DNA of 50,999 nt from an uncultured Pelagibacteraceae bacterium (GCA_902626725.1 CACOGI010000006.1:1-50999); one strand, 5' to 3'; positions 34,309 to 43,683 are shown, counted from the stretch's first letter. The notes: generated by a model not told the origin, from the letters alone. A program made the numbers and translations.

Positions 34309-35154
34309 TTATATTTGCGATCTTTTGAAACACTCTATTGTGTTTTTTAGCAAACATGCAATAGTCATTGGTCCAACACCACCTGGAACAGGTGTCAAGG
34401 CTTTTGCAATTTTTGAAACCTCGTCAAATGCAACATCACCAACGATGCCTTTCTCGGTTTTATTAATCCCAACGTCAATTACAATAGTATCCTTTTTAAC
34501 CCAATCACCTTTAACTAATTCAGGAATGCCGACTGCAGCAACTATAATGTCTGCCTCCAAACATTCAGCTTTTAAATCTTTTGTTTTTGAATGAGTAATT
34601 GTTACAGTGCAATTTTCTTTTAAAAGAAGCTGTGTCATTGGTTTACCATTTAAATTTGAACGTCCAACAACAACTGCTTTTTTTCCATTTAAATTAGGTT
34701 CAATTTTTTTAATAAGCAGATAACATCCTAATGGTGTGCAGGGAATTGAACTTTCATATCCTGAGGAAAGGTTACCAACATTCATAGGGTGAAATCCATC
34801 AACATCTTTTGAGGGATCTATTGCTTCAATAACTTTTTTTTTATCAATATGTTTCGGGAGAGGTAATTGAACTAATATACCTGAGACTGTTTTATCTTTA
34901 TTCAGCTCATCTATTTTGTCTAAAATAATTTTTTCCTCAACTGAATCTGGATATTTAATAACATCAGATTTAAGTCCAACTTCATTTGCAGATTTTTCTT
35001 TATTTCTTACATAAATTTGACTGGGTGTCAGATCACCAATCAAAATCACTGTTAACCCTGGAACTTTGTTATATTTTTTTTTTAAATCGGATACCTCTTT
35101 TTTTAACTCTTCTCTTAATAATGCAGCTTCTTTTTTTCCGTCAATCAAAATCAT
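34309..35154 (-). CDS. folD: Methylenetetrahydrofolate dehydrogenase/cyclohydrolase
   Basis: FolD interconverts methylene-, methenyl- and formyl-tetrahydrofolate. The 281-residue protein has the catalytic-lysine motif YVRNKEKSANEVG (Tyr48, Lys52 and Lys54 region), SGILVQLPLPKHID, DVDGFHPMNVG and the NADP-site VVVGRSNLNGKPM, ending PVPGGVGPMTIACLL. All are family-diagnostic. It lies six bases after the yggT-like gene in a minus-strand run with hemC and hemD. Confidence 0.97.
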   Translation of the reverse strand: MILIDGKKEAALLREELKKEVSDLKKKYNKVPGLTVILIGDLTPSQIYVRNKEKSANEVGLKSDVIKYPDSVEEKIILDKIDELNKDKTVSGILVQLPLPKHIDKKKVIEAIDPSKDVDGFHPMNVGNLSSGYESSIPCTPLGCYLLIKKIEPNLNGKKAVVVGRSNLNGKPMTQLLLKENCTVTITHSKTKDLKAECLEADIIVAAVGIPELVKGDWVKKDTIVIDVGINKTEKGIVGDVAFDEVSKIAKALTPVPGGVGPMTIACLLKNTIECFKRSQI

Positions 35155-35160
35155 AAATTT

Positions 35161-35451
35161 TTAGAATATCATTGGTGCAACGTAAAGCTTCATACACATT
35201 TCTACAAACCAAATCAATAGTAGTAAGATTATTGGAGATATATCCAAAGATCCTAAATTTGGTAGAAAACGTCTTATTCTATTTAAAAAAGGGTCTGTTA
35301 ATCTATAGGTAAGCTCTAAAATAGAGTAAACAAATCTATTTTGGGTATTTAAAATATTAAATGCTATCAACCAACTTATTAAAACATTAGCAATTACTAC
35401 ATATGAATAAAGTTTTAAAATTTGTAAAACTAAATAAAAAATAGCTATCAT
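35161..35451 (-). CDS. YggT family membrane protein
   Basis: A 96-residue protein with two long helices and the diagnostic middle LTYRLTDPFLNRIRRFLP followed by NLGSLDISPIILLLLI. YggT proteins are linked to osmotic/ion homeostasis and, in some bacteria, to division-site proteins. The start overlaps the mechanosensitive channel stop by four bases, which agrees with an envelope function for both. Confidence 0.9.
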   Translation of the reverse strand: MIAIFYLVLQILKLYSYVVIANVLISWLIAFNILNTQNRFVYSILELTYRLTDPFLNRIRRFLPNLGSLDISPIILLLLIWFVEMCMKLYVAPMIF

Positions 35452-36539
35452 TTTTTCTCGATATATATTGATGAGCTTGGGAAAGCAAATGAAGCTTTAT
35501 TATTTTCAACGATCTGTTTAATTTCAATTGCTAATTTTTCTTTTACCGCCAACCACTCATTCCAACTATTTGTCTTTGTAAAACAACGCACATACATATC
35601 TATTGAGCTATCAGAAAATTTATCTACTCTTACAGCAACACCTACGCTAGTATTGAAGTCGTCACTTTTATTTATGTGGTCTTCAATTTGATTTCTAATC
35701 GTTTTTAATTGATCAACTGTAGTGTCATACTGAAGAGTAATAACCCAACTTATTAACCAATTTGAAGTTTCACTAACATTGATAACTGCGTTTTCTGCAA
35801 ATTGAAAATTTGGAATAATAGCCAATGATTTATCAAATTTTCTAATTGTTGTAGATCTAAATCCTATTTTCTCAACAATCCCCTCTATTATTCCGTCAAC
35901 TAAAATCCAATCACCGATTCTAAATCTTTTTTCTACAAGAACTAAAATTCCTGATATTAAATTTTTAAATAAATCTTGAGCTCCTAGTGCAACAGCTACA
36001 CCGAATAAACCTAACCCTGCAATAATTGGACCAATTTTAATTCCCCATAATTCTAAAACTGCCGCTAAACCTAAAATAAAAATAAGAATTTTTAATGATT
36101 TAATAATCCAGCCAATTAATTCTCTTGTCAAAAGTTTATCAAGACCACTTAAGATATAGGATACAGGTTCAATGATTTGATGAATTATCCAAAATATTAA
36201 AATTGTAATTAAAGTTCTATTTATAGTATCGACTACTTCTCTACCCTCTAATGAAAATGTCATATAATAACTCGCAATAAAAAAACCCAGAACTATTGGT
36301 AAAAATCTTGCTGGTCCAATTAAAGCGTTTACAAATGTATCATCTAATTTATTTGTAGTCCTTCTTGAAATAATTTCTAATTTCTTTATTATAAGTTTAC
36401 TTATTAAACCTCTGAAAATTAAAAAAATTAAAAAAATTCCTAGACCAATTAATATTTGAAAAATATCTACACCAAGAATTCCTTTATTCCATACAGATAA
36501 AAATATTTCTGAAAAATTATTTATTAATTCCATAATCAA
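35448..36539 (-). CDS. MscS-family mechanosensitive ion channel
   Basis: A 363-residue channel: about four helices in the first 190 residues, the pore helix GPIIAGLGLFGVAVALGAQDLFKNLISG (Gly/Ala-rich, about 170-197), and the beta domain VEKRFRIGDWILVDGIIEGIVEKIGFRST. It releases solutes when membrane tension rises. Coupled by four-base overlaps to hemD upstream and yggT downstream. In many alphaproteobacteria this slot after hemD is filled by a HemX/mitofilin-like protein, so this is a different neighbour. Confidence 0.94.
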   Translation of the reverse strand: MIMELINNFSEIFLSVWNKGILGVDIFQILIGLGIFLIFLIFRGLISKLIIKKLEIISRRTTNKLDDTFVNALIGPARFLPIVLGFFIASYYMTFSLEGREVVDTINRTLITILIFWIIHQIIEPVSYILSGLDKLLTRELIGWIIKSLKILIFILGLAAVLELWGIKIGPIIAGLGLFGVAVALGAQDLFKNLISGILVLVEKRFRIGDWILVDGIIEGIVEKIGFRSTTIRKFDKSLAIIPNFQFAENAVINVSETSNWLISWVITLQYDTTVDQLKTIRNQIEDHINKSDDFNTSVGVAVRVDKFSDSSIDMYVRCFTKTNSWNEWLAVKEKLAIEIKQIVENNKASFAFPSSSIYIEKK

Positions 36540-37234
36540 ATTTTATATAACAAAAACTCCTCTTCTCCAGGATTAAAAAGAAATATTTTTTTCCATTTAA
36601 TTTCATTCAATATAGACGAAGTTTTTTCACCTATACACATTAAATTTGTATTCATCCATGCATTTTCTATTTGATGTATCTTTATAAAATTTAAAAAACT
36701 AGAGGCACTGTTTTGAGAGTAAATATATACCAGATCTGGCATATTCACTTTTAATTCTCTTACAAAATTTTCATCAAATCCTTGATTATGAATAACTCGA
36801 TAGTTAATAATTCTTTTAATATTATAACCTTCATTCAATAACTGCTGATCAAGATTGGCTGCTATCATTTCTCCGCTAACATAAAGGATTGGTTTATTTT
36901 TTAATTCATAGTTCTGTAATATTATTTCTTTTAAATTTGAAACATTTCCTTCAGCAGAAATTGTATTTTGAAAACCTACACTTCTAGCCTTTTTTTCAGT
37001 CATATCTCCAACACAAAAACACATTATGTTTTTATTCAGTGTGTTTAATTTTAAAAACTTTACTGCGTTAGCACTTGTAAAAATAATTGCACTGTAATCA
37101 AGAAAGTTAACTTCTTCATGATTAATTTTTTCAATGATCAATAACGGAAGATGAGAAACTCTATGACCAAGTGATTGAAATTTGATTATCATTTCTGAAC
37201 AATCTTCCAAAGGTCTTGTCAATAAAATATGCAT
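36536..37234 (-). CDS. hemD: Uroporphyrinogen-III synthase
   Basis: HemD closes hydroxymethylbilane into uroporphyrinogen III. The family is weakly conserved; support comes from the start ILLTRPLEDCSEMI, the AIIFTSANAVKFL segment, SGEMIAANLDQQLL and YIYSQNSASSFL, and above all from its place one base after hemC. Length 232 is normal. It overlaps mscS by four bases. Confidence 0.9.
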   Translation of the reverse strand: MHILLTRPLEDCSEMIIKFQSLGHRVSHLPLLIIEKINHEEVNFLDYSAIIFTSANAVKFLKLNTLNKNIMCFCVGDMTEKKARSVGFQNTISAEGNVSNLKEIILQNYELKNKPILYVSGEMIAANLDQQLLNEGYNIKRIINYRVIHNQGFDENFVRELKVNMPDLVYIYSQNSASSFLNFIKIHQIENAWMNTNLMCIGEKTSSILNEIKWKKIFLFNPGEEEFLLYKI

Positions 37235-37235
37235 A

Positions 37236-38153
37236 TTATCTTTTATAACTATTATTTGATAAAGCTTTTAAAGTTTCACCTACTTTTTTTCCTAATTCGT
37301 GAGCATCTTCAATTTTTGAAGAACTTTTTTCATAAAATCTTTGACTTCCATCAAGAGAAAATAGTTCTGCCTCTAAATCAATTTTAGCACCATTAATAGA
37401 GGCATGAGCACCAACGGCAGTCTCACAATCACCCTCTAAAACTTTAAGAACATTTCTTTCCGCACAAGCTCTATAGAAAGTTTCAGTATGATTTATCTTT
37501 TTTAATAATGAAATAACATCTTTGTCCTCTTTACGACACTGAAGAGCGATGATTCCTTGTCCAGCGCTCGGAATTAATTCCTTTACTGAAAATATTTCTG
37601 AGATTTCTTTATCAATTTCTAAAGATTTCATTCCAGCATATGACAAAACTATTGCATCGTACAATCCATCATGAAGTTTTTTAATTCTTGTATCAATGTT
37701 ACCTCTTATTATTTTATATTTTAAATCTGATCTGATATTCTTAATTTGAAACTCTCTTCTAAAAGATGAAGTCCCTACTATTGAATTTGATTTTAGATCT
37801 TTAAGTTTTGTTTTTTGTTTAGTTACTAAAATTTCTCTTGGATCATTTCTCATCAAAAAAGAGTCTGTTACCAAACCTTTAGTTTCAACAGCAGGCATAT
37901 CTTTAAGAGCATGTACTGCAATATCAATTTTTTTATTCAAAAGTTCTTTTTCTATATTTGAAGAAAATAAACCTTTTCCCCCAATTTCTGATAACCTCAC
38001 ATCCTGGATTTGATCACCTTCAGTTTTTATCGGTTTAATAAAAATATTTTCACTACTAAGATTTGAATTTTTAATAATATTTAATTTAGCATTATTTGCA
38101 TATATTAATGCCAACTTACTTCCTCTAGTCCCAATAATTATTTTTTTTTCCAT
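37236..38153 (-). CDS. hemC: Porphobilinogen deaminase (hydroxymethylbilane synthase)
   Basis: A 305-residue enzyme polymerising porphobilinogen on a dipyrromethane cofactor. Features are IIGTRGSKLALIYA at the start, the catalytic Asp in AVHALKDMPA, GTSSFRREFQIKNIR with cofactor-site arginines, and the cofactor cysteine in LEGDCETAVGAHA, where DC replaces the more common GC. It supplies haem precursors, consistent with a dedicated cytochrome c maturation system in the same window. It is divergent from tsaD, a widely kept alphaproteobacterial arrangement. Confidence 0.96.
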   Translation of the reverse strand: MEKKIIIGTRGSKLALIYANNAKLNIIKNSNLSSENIFIKPIKTEGDQIQDVRLSEIGGKGLFSSNIEKELLNKKIDIAVHALKDMPAVETKGLVTDSFLMRNDPREILVTKQKTKLKDLKSNSIVGTSSFRREFQIKNIRSDLKYKIIRGNIDTRIKKLHDGLYDAIVLSYAGMKSLEIDKEISEIFSVKELIPSAGQGIIALQCRKEDKDVISLLKKINHTETFYRACAERNVLKVLEGDCETAVGAHASINGAKIDLEAELFSLDGSQRFYEKSSSKIEDAHELGKKVGETLKALSNNSYKR

Positions 38154-38208
38154 AAATTATTTATTTCTTACTTGTAAAGAGATTGTACAATTAATAAAAA
38201 CTATTTGT

Positions 38209-39282
38209 ATGAGTAAAAAACCCTTAATTCTTGGAATTGAATCAAGCTGTGATGAGACGGCAGCCTCGTTGATAACTGAAAATGAGCAAGGAAATCCTAT
38301 TGTTTTATCAAATGTTATTTCAAGTCAAATTGACGTGCACAAAGAATTTGGTGGAGTAGTGCCCGAGTTAGCAGCACGCGCTCATATCGAAAAGATAGAT
38401 TGGATTGTTAAAAAAGCAATAAAGGATAGTGGAAAAAAAATTGAGGAAATAGATGCAGTAGCATCAACTGCAGGTCCTGGGTTGATCGTTTGTCTATCTG
38501 TAGGTCTAAGTTTTGGAAAAGCTTTTGCAGCATCTTTGAATAAACCTTTTTTAGCAATTAATCATTTAGAAGGTCATGCACTTAGTCCAAAAATTGTAAC
38601 AAAATTAAACTACCCATACTTGCTTTTACTGATCTCAGGCGGTCATTCACAATATCTGAGCGTTAATGAACTTGGTAAATATAAAAGATTAGGTACAACA
38701 ATTGATGATGCTTTGGGTGAAGCATTTGATAAAACTGCTAAACTTCTTGGGATTGAATTTCCAGGTGGGCCCCAAATTGAGAAGTTTGCTGAAAAAGGTG
38801 ATCCTGATAAATATGTTTTGCCTAAACCTATCTTAAATAAAGGTGGTTGTAATTTATCTTTTGCAGGACTTAAAACTGCTGTTTTAAAAATTTCAAAAAA
38901 TATCAAAAAGGAACAAGATAAATTTGACCTTGCAGCATCATTTCAAAAAACTATCGAGGTAATACTATATAAAAAAACAAAAATAGCATTTGATGAGTTT
39001 GAAAAAGAAGTTAATCCTAAAGAAAAAATTTTTGTTGTAGCTGGTGGCGTAGCTGCCAATAAAAGTATTAAATCTAAATTAATTGATTTATGCAAAAGAG
39101 AAAATTACCAAAGTTTATTTCCTCCAATAGAACTTTGCGGTGATAACGCTGCCATGATTGCGCTAGTTGGATTAGAAAAATATAAATTAAAACAATTTGA
39201 TAATTTAGATTATCCTGCAAAACCAAGGTGGCAATTAGATGAAGATGCTGCTTTTTTGAAAGGAGCTGGAGTAAAATTATAG
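38209..39282 (+). CDS. tsaD: tRNA N6-threonylcarbamoyladenosine transferase TsaD
   Basis: TsaD transfers threonylcarbamoyl to A37 of ANN-decoding tRNAs. The 357-residue protein has ILGIESSCDETAASL, the metal ligands in INHLEGHALSP (two His), LLISGGHSQY, DDALGEAFDKTAKLLG and GGVAANKSIK. It starts 55 bases from hemC on the other strand. Its last six bases overlap the convergent TPR-glycosyltransferase gene. Confidence 0.97.
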   Translation: MSKKPLILGIESSCDETAASLITENEQGNPIVLSNVISSQIDVHKEFGGVVPELAARAHIEKIDWIVKKAIKDSGKKIEEIDAVASTAGPGLIVCLSVGLSFGKAFAASLNKPFLAINHLEGHALSPKIVTKLNYPYLLLLISGGHSQYLSVNELGKYKRLGTTIDDALGEAFDKTAKLLGIEFPGGPQIEKFAEKGDPDKYVLPKPILNKGGCNLSFAGLKTAVLKISKNIKKEQDKFDLAASFQKTIEVILYKKTKIAFDEFEKEVNPKEKIFVVAGGVAANKSIKSKLIDLCKRENYQSLFPPIELCGDNAAMIALVGLEKYKLKQFDNLDYPAKPRWQLDEDAAFLKGAGVKL

Positions 39283-41250
39283 TTTAAAATTTTGCGGTTT
39301 TAATCCTTCAATATAATTTTGATAAACTTTTTTATAACCTTTTTCAATATTACTCGTATAAACTTTGGGCTTAAATACGTTGGAACTTTCTTTATTTTTT
39401 GAAATTTTATTTTTAAGTTGAGCTAAAAATTCTGAATTATTGGAAATTTTTAAAGCTGCTTCTTCATAATTTTTTAAATTTTCTGTAACAAGTTCTGAAA
39501 TATTTATTGATGTTAATAAACTTGTTGCGACACGACTTGCAAAAGACTTTCCTTTTAATGTTAAAACTGGAACTCCCATTCTTAAGCTGTCACTACAAGT
39601 AGTATGAGCGTTGTAAGGAAAAGTGTCTAAAACTAAATCTACTAACTTTAGTCTAGATAAATGTTGCTCTAAAGGAAGGTGTTTTGCAAAAATTAATCTT
39701 TTAGGATCAACATCATTTTTTTTAGCAAAATTTTTTAAATTTCTCTCTGAAATTTTATTATCACTTAATAACCATAGAACACTATCATTTTTTTTCTTTA
39801 AAATTCTCATCCAAGTTTCAAAAACGTCTGGCATAATTTTCTGGTGACTATTAAAGCAAGCAAAGATAAAGTCTTTTTCTGGCAAGTTCATATCTTTTTT
39901 AGTCAAAGTTTTATCATCAATTTTTTTAGTATCTTCATTTGGTTGGTAAGTATCTGGCAAAATAATTAGTTTTTCAGAAAAAAATTTTTCATTTTCACTA
40001 CAAAGTAATTTATCATCCAGAACAATATAGTCTAAAAATTTTGAACCACTTGTGCCTGGATAACCTAAAAAGTTAATTTGTATTGGCGCACACCTTTGGA
40101 CAAAAACACCAAATCTATTATAATTTCCAGTGAAACACATAAAATCAATAGCTATGTCCAATCCTATTTCTTTTGAAAGATTTACGACCTCAAGATCATT
40201 TTTTAAAGTGATATCAAAAAATTTATCAAAAGAATTTTTTATTCTTTTGGCTAAAAGATCATCATCTTTTATTGATTGCCCAAAATAAAATCCATATAAC
40301 TCAAACTCATCTCGATTATGAAGTTCAAGCATTTTTACCATTAGGTGTCCCATGGCATGAGTTCTAAAATCAGATGAAAAATAACCTATTTTGATTTTCT
40401 TATTCGATTTTTTTTCTTTTCTTTTTTCATATTCTATTTCCTTTTTATGTTCTTCTGCCCAAATTTTAGAAATATCAAAATGAATTGATGGTTCATCAAA
40501 TATTGTTAATGCCGTATAAGGAGATGAAACTTTCATCCCTTTTTCTGTTTTAGATTTAAGATCCGCAATGGTTTTATCCAAACCTGCCCAATCACACATT
40601 TTAGTTTTTGTGTGTATTATACTTCCTAATAAAAATGGTTTTGAAGGATCTATTTGATATGCATTTTCATAACAATCGAGTGCTTCTTCAAGTTTATTTT
40701 TATCAAATAAAAGATCACCTTTTTGAACATATGCTTTCACGTTCTCTGGATTTAAATTAATTACTTTTTGCCATTCATCTATTGCTTGATCAAATTTTTC
40801 TATCTTTTTAAAAATAATTGCTTTTCCCTGATAAGCTGGTACATAATCATTTTTTAGAGATAAAACTTTATCATAATTTTCTAAAGCATTAGGAAAGTCT
40901 TTTAATTTAAAAAAAACATTTGCTTTGTTATAAATTGCTTCATAATAGTCTGGTTTGATTTTGATGGCTTCATCATAGTTTTTTAATGCTTCGTTTAAAT
41001 CTTCTTTAAGTAAAAAAGCATTACCTAAATTATTGTAGCCAAAATAATAATCTGGTTTAAGCTTGATAGCTTTCTGCCACTCAGTAATAGCGTTATCATA
41101 TTTTTTAAGCTGAAATAAAATTACTGCATAAATATTATATAAATCGTAGTTTGGGTTTACTTTTTTAATTAATAATGAACACTTTTTTTCTGCCTGAACA
41201 AATTTTTTATTTTTTAAAAGATTTAAAACTGTTGATAACTCTTTGCTCAT
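39277..41250 (-). CDS. TPR-containing O-GlcNAc transferase-like glycosyltransferase (GT41)
   Basis: A 657-residue protein. About six tetratricopeptide repeats fill residues 1-205 (for example YNNLGNAFLLKEDLNEALKN, YDEAIKIKPDYYEAIYNKAN). From about 285 a SPINDLY/OGT catalytic region follows: KIGYFSSDFRTHAMGHLM, INFLGYPGTSG, FACFNSHQKIMPDVFETWM, and DTFPYNAHTTCSDSLRMGVPVLTL. The family transfers sugars to Ser/Thr of proteins; bacterial members may glycosylate surface or flagellar proteins. No substrate is evident from neighbours. Being kept in so small a genome suggests an important role. It converges with tsaD. Confidence 0.92.
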   Translation of the reverse strand: MSKELSTVLNLLKNKKFVQAEKKCSLLIKKVNPNYDLYNIYAVILFQLKKYDNAITEWQKAIKLKPDYYFGYNNLGNAFLLKEDLNEALKNYDEAIKIKPDYYEAIYNKANVFFKLKDFPNALENYDKVLSLKNDYVPAYQGKAIIFKKIEKFDQAIDEWQKVINLNPENVKAYVQKGDLLFDKNKLEEALDCYENAYQIDPSKPFLLGSIIHTKTKMCDWAGLDKTIADLKSKTEKGMKVSSPYTALTIFDEPSIHFDISKIWAEEHKKEIEYEKRKEKKSNKKIKIGYFSSDFRTHAMGHLMVKMLELHNRDEFELYGFYFGQSIKDDDLLAKRIKNSFDKFFDITLKNDLEVVNLSKEIGLDIAIDFMCFTGNYNRFGVFVQRCAPIQINFLGYPGTSGSKFLDYIVLDDKLLCSENEKFFSEKLIILPDTYQPNEDTKKIDDKTLTKKDMNLPEKDFIFACFNSHQKIMPDVFETWMRILKKKNDSVLWLLSDNKISERNLKNFAKKNDVDPKRLIFAKHLPLEQHLSRLKLVDLVLDTFPYNAHTTCSDSLRMGVPVLTLKGKSFASRVATSLLTSINISELVTENLKNYEEAALKISNNSEFLAQLKNKISKNKESSNVFKPKVYTSNIEKGYKKVYQNYIEGLKPQNFKL

Positions 41251-41329
41251 ATATTGAGTAAAATATATAAATCATTATTCAATGAAACGAAAACAAGTAT
41301 TTGATATAATATATAATTTCATCGAATTT

Positions 41330-41358
41330 TTGCCACTATTTACCTGGCATAATTATGA
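41330..41358 (+). promoter_or_regulatory. Candidate promoter of the HNH nuclease gene
   Basis: TTGCCA at 41330-41335 and TTATGA at 41353-41358 with a 17-base spacer. Weak, because AT-rich sequence gives many such matches; it lies at a suitable distance from the start at 41378. Confidence 0.25.
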
Positions 41359-41381
41359 AATATAAACTGAGTTTTAAATGA
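41355..41381 (+). other. Possible 8-codon upstream ORF coupled to the HNH gene
   Basis: ATG at 41355 opens a frame of eight codons (MKYKLSFK) whose TGA overlaps the HNH start codon (ATGA). If translated it would couple or delay nuclease synthesis. A chance occurrence is quite possible. Confidence 0.25.
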
Positions 41382-42430
41382 ATTGTACTGATGTTTTTAC
41401 AACAGAATTAAGAAAGAAAATTGATAAAACTAAAGAAGGTAGAGGTGGTAAAGGCATTTATAAAAGGAGAAATTCAAGATCATACAGAGTTATAATTCAT
41501 TACAGTACCTACCTAAAAATATTAAAAAAAAATAAAAAGATTTTAAACAATTATGAACGTGGTTATGCTGTAAGAGTAAAACCAAAAGATTATTTTGATA
41601 ATAAAGGAAAAAGAAAAAAAAATTTTCATAATTCACTTAAATTAGGAAAAAATGCTTTTTTATATTTCAAAAATATTAATGATTGGAATAAATATAAAAC
41701 CTACTGTTCTAATTTCCAACAAGTTGCTGAATTATATACTAAAAGTGAAGAAGTAAGTAATGAAAAACAATGGACTGGAGAATATTGTAAATTTATTACA
41801 AACACTACACCACAAGAAATTTCTCTAATTTGTGCTTCCGGAACAAGAACAAATAAACATGAAGAAGAATTTCAAAAATTAAAAAAGAATTATGGAAAAA
41901 ATGTTCCTAAACAAGCAGGTCTAGGGAATTATGATTACGATTATGCGAGCGAAGATGAAATAGAAAATGTTAGATATCAACTATCAATGATGATTTTTAG
42001 AGTCCCTCAAATGAAGGATGAATTAAAATTATTAATGCCTGAATTAAATGATAAAAAAATAGGGGATGTAGAAAAACATGTAGTTAATTTTTGTAAAAAT
42101 AATAAATTGTATGATTTAAATAAGCTTGTAGAAATTCGTGCTTTAAATAAAAAAGATTTAGCTCCTATTTGCCCACTTTGCTTAGAGAAATTAAATGCAA
42201 AATCTTTTTTTGAAATAGCTCCTCAAGATGAAGGGCGTGAGGAAGAGGATAATACTCAGTCAGAAATTGTACTAATGCATATTGAAGCGTTAGCTCCAGG
42301 TAAATTTAATCACCATACTTACAATCTTGGCTGGGGTCACAAACATTGTAATACTATTCAAGGTCAATATTCGATTAACGAAACTTTGAATAATATTAAA
42401 AGAATATTAAAAAATCAGTCTGGGAATTAA
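41378..42430 (+). CDS. HNH nuclease, candidate restriction endonuclease
   Basis: A 350-residue protein. The C-terminal part is an HNH (beta-beta-alpha metal) nuclease: Cys265 and Cys268 in ICPLCLEKL, His301 in MHIEALAPGKFNHHTY, then Asn316, and GWGHKHCNTIQG with His321/His323 and Cys324. The basic N-terminal half (RRNSRSYRVIIHYSTYLKI) is unlike families I know and could be the DNA-recognition part. Its 3' end overlaps by four bases that of a convergent DNA methyltransferase gene. The juxtaposition suggests a type II restriction-modification pair. A stand-alone or homing nuclease is the alternative; no intron, transposase or repeat was seen. Confidence 0.75.
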   Translation: MNCTDVFTTELRKKIDKTKEGRGGKGIYKRRNSRSYRVIIHYSTYLKILKKNKKILNNYERGYAVRVKPKDYFDNKGKRKKNFHNSLKLGKNAFLYFKNINDWNKYKTYCSNFQQVAELYTKSEEVSNEKQWTGEYCKFITNTTPQEISLICASGTRTNKHEEEFQKLKKNYGKNVPKQAGLGNYDYDYASEDEIENVRYQLSMMIFRVPQMKDELKLLMPELNDKKIGDVEKHVVNFCKNNKLYDLNKLVEIRALNKKDLAPICPLCLEKLNAKSFFEIAPQDEGREEEDNTQSEIVLMHIEALAPGKFNHHTYNLGWGHKHCNTIQGQYSINETLNNIKRILKNQSGN

Positions 42431-43683
42431 ATTTGTTTATTTAATTTTTTTTCTTTAGATAAATCAAATTCTTTATATTTAACTTTCTGTTTAAACATGT
42501 CTGGTTCGATTGCTTTTAACCTTTTAATAATTGCTGGTTTAAATAACTTTTTACCCATCTCTATTCCAACTCCTACTCTGTCCAGTTCAGCAGCAACCTT
42601 TGGTGTAGTAAAACTCCCTGCAAAAGGATCCAGCACCACCTCACCTTTGTAAGAAAACATTTTAATTGCCATTTCCGGTATATCCTCAGGAAAGGGTGCA
42701 GTATGACCAATTCTATTATCTCCTTTTGAATTAATCTTAATGACTGGACTAAACTTCGTTATATCCCTTCTCCACTTTTTTAAAATATTTTCATCTATAG
42801 TTCCTAAATTTCTTTTATCATTTGATTGTGTCATGTTTGTTTTTAATGAAAATCTTTTTCCTCTATTTGACTCACTTCTCTCAAAACATTTATCATTCTT
42901 ACATTCCCAACTTTGTAATCCAGGTTCCGATTGAGTATTTCCATTAACTTTTAAAGTTCCACATCTAGGACATGGAAATCTTGTTAAATCTAATCTGTGT
43001 TTATGAAAAATTAAAATATGCTCATAACAATTCAAAGGATATTGATACATTGGGTAGGGATTACTTTTATTTTTATTTCTCTCACTTTGTGGCTCGCCTT
43101 TATCCCAAATAAAATCATCTACAAAAGTAAAACCCTCATCTTCAAATAGCTTTATAAAGTATGCCCCTAAAGGTATCCTCTGTTTGCCCCAAACGGACTT
43201 TGTTTTTGTTTTTGGATTGTCAAATATATCTCCAACATTGAAAACCCAGACACGATGATTGTCTAAAACACGGTAAGTCTCCTTAATAATATCTCTCATA
43301 TCTTCTAGATAATCATTAATATCTTTCCATTGAGAATATTCTCTAGCGTTATAATAAGGTGGAGATGTCACCATCAAATGAACGCTTTCACTATTCATTT
43401 TTTTTAATACGTTTAAACAATCTCCCCAGACAATTTTTAAATTTGTGTCTTTATCTGAAATAAATTTTTCTAATTTTTTATCTGCACCTTTATATTCTGA
43501 CTGGTATTTTTTTTTAATAAGTGATGTATAAATATCTACAAAAATAGAGACGCATTCTTCATTTTTTTTAATTTTATTTTTTTTAAGGGATCTTTCTAAC
43601 TCATCAAATTCTTTAGAATTTAATTGTTTTTTTAAGTAACTTTTACTTGTCTCAAAAATTTTATCGAAATAATTATTAAACAT
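42427..43683 (-). CDS. Beta-class DNA (N4-cytosine or N6-adenine) methyltransferase
   Basis: A 418-residue SAM-dependent methylase. Motif IV TSPPYY is at 106-111, the motif X/I region HTAPFPEDIPEMA at 327-339 and VVLDPFAGSFTT at 349-360, so the order IV to I marks the beta class. The amide-donor motif TSPPY fits N4-cytosine or N6-adenine methylation. Between them lies a zinc-ribbon-like insert (Cys238, Cys241, Cys261, Cys266), probably in the target recognition region. The SAM-binding loop reads FAGSF where most have FxGxG, an unusual change. It likely protects sites cut by the convergent HNH protein; the specificity is unknown. Confidence 0.88.
   Translation of the reverse strand: MFNNYFDKIFETSKSYLKKQLNSKEFDELERSLKKNKIKKNEECVSIFVDIYTSLIKKKYQSEYKGADKKLEKFISDKDTNLKIVWGDCLNVLKKMNSESVHLMVTSPPYYNAREYSQWKDINDYLEDMRDIIKETYRVLDNHRVWVFNVGDIFDNPKTKTKSVWGKQRIPLGAYFIKLFEDEGFTFVDDFIWDKGEPQSERNKNKSNPYPMYQYPLNCYEHILIFHKHRLDLTRFPCPRCGTLKVNGNTQSEPGLQSWECKNDKCFERSESNRGKRFSLKTNMTQSNDKRNLGTIDENILKKWRRDITKFSPVIKINSKGDNRIGHTAPFPEDIPEMAIKMFSYKGEVVLDPFAGSFTTPKVAAELDRVGVGIEMGKKLFKPAIIKRLKAIEPDMFKQKVKYKEFDLSKEKKLNKQI

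Noticed and set aside
41378..42430. HNH gene as a homing endonuclease or mobile intron
   Set aside because: No split host gene, no intron or intein motifs and no flanking repeats; a convergent methyltransferase fits a restriction pair better.
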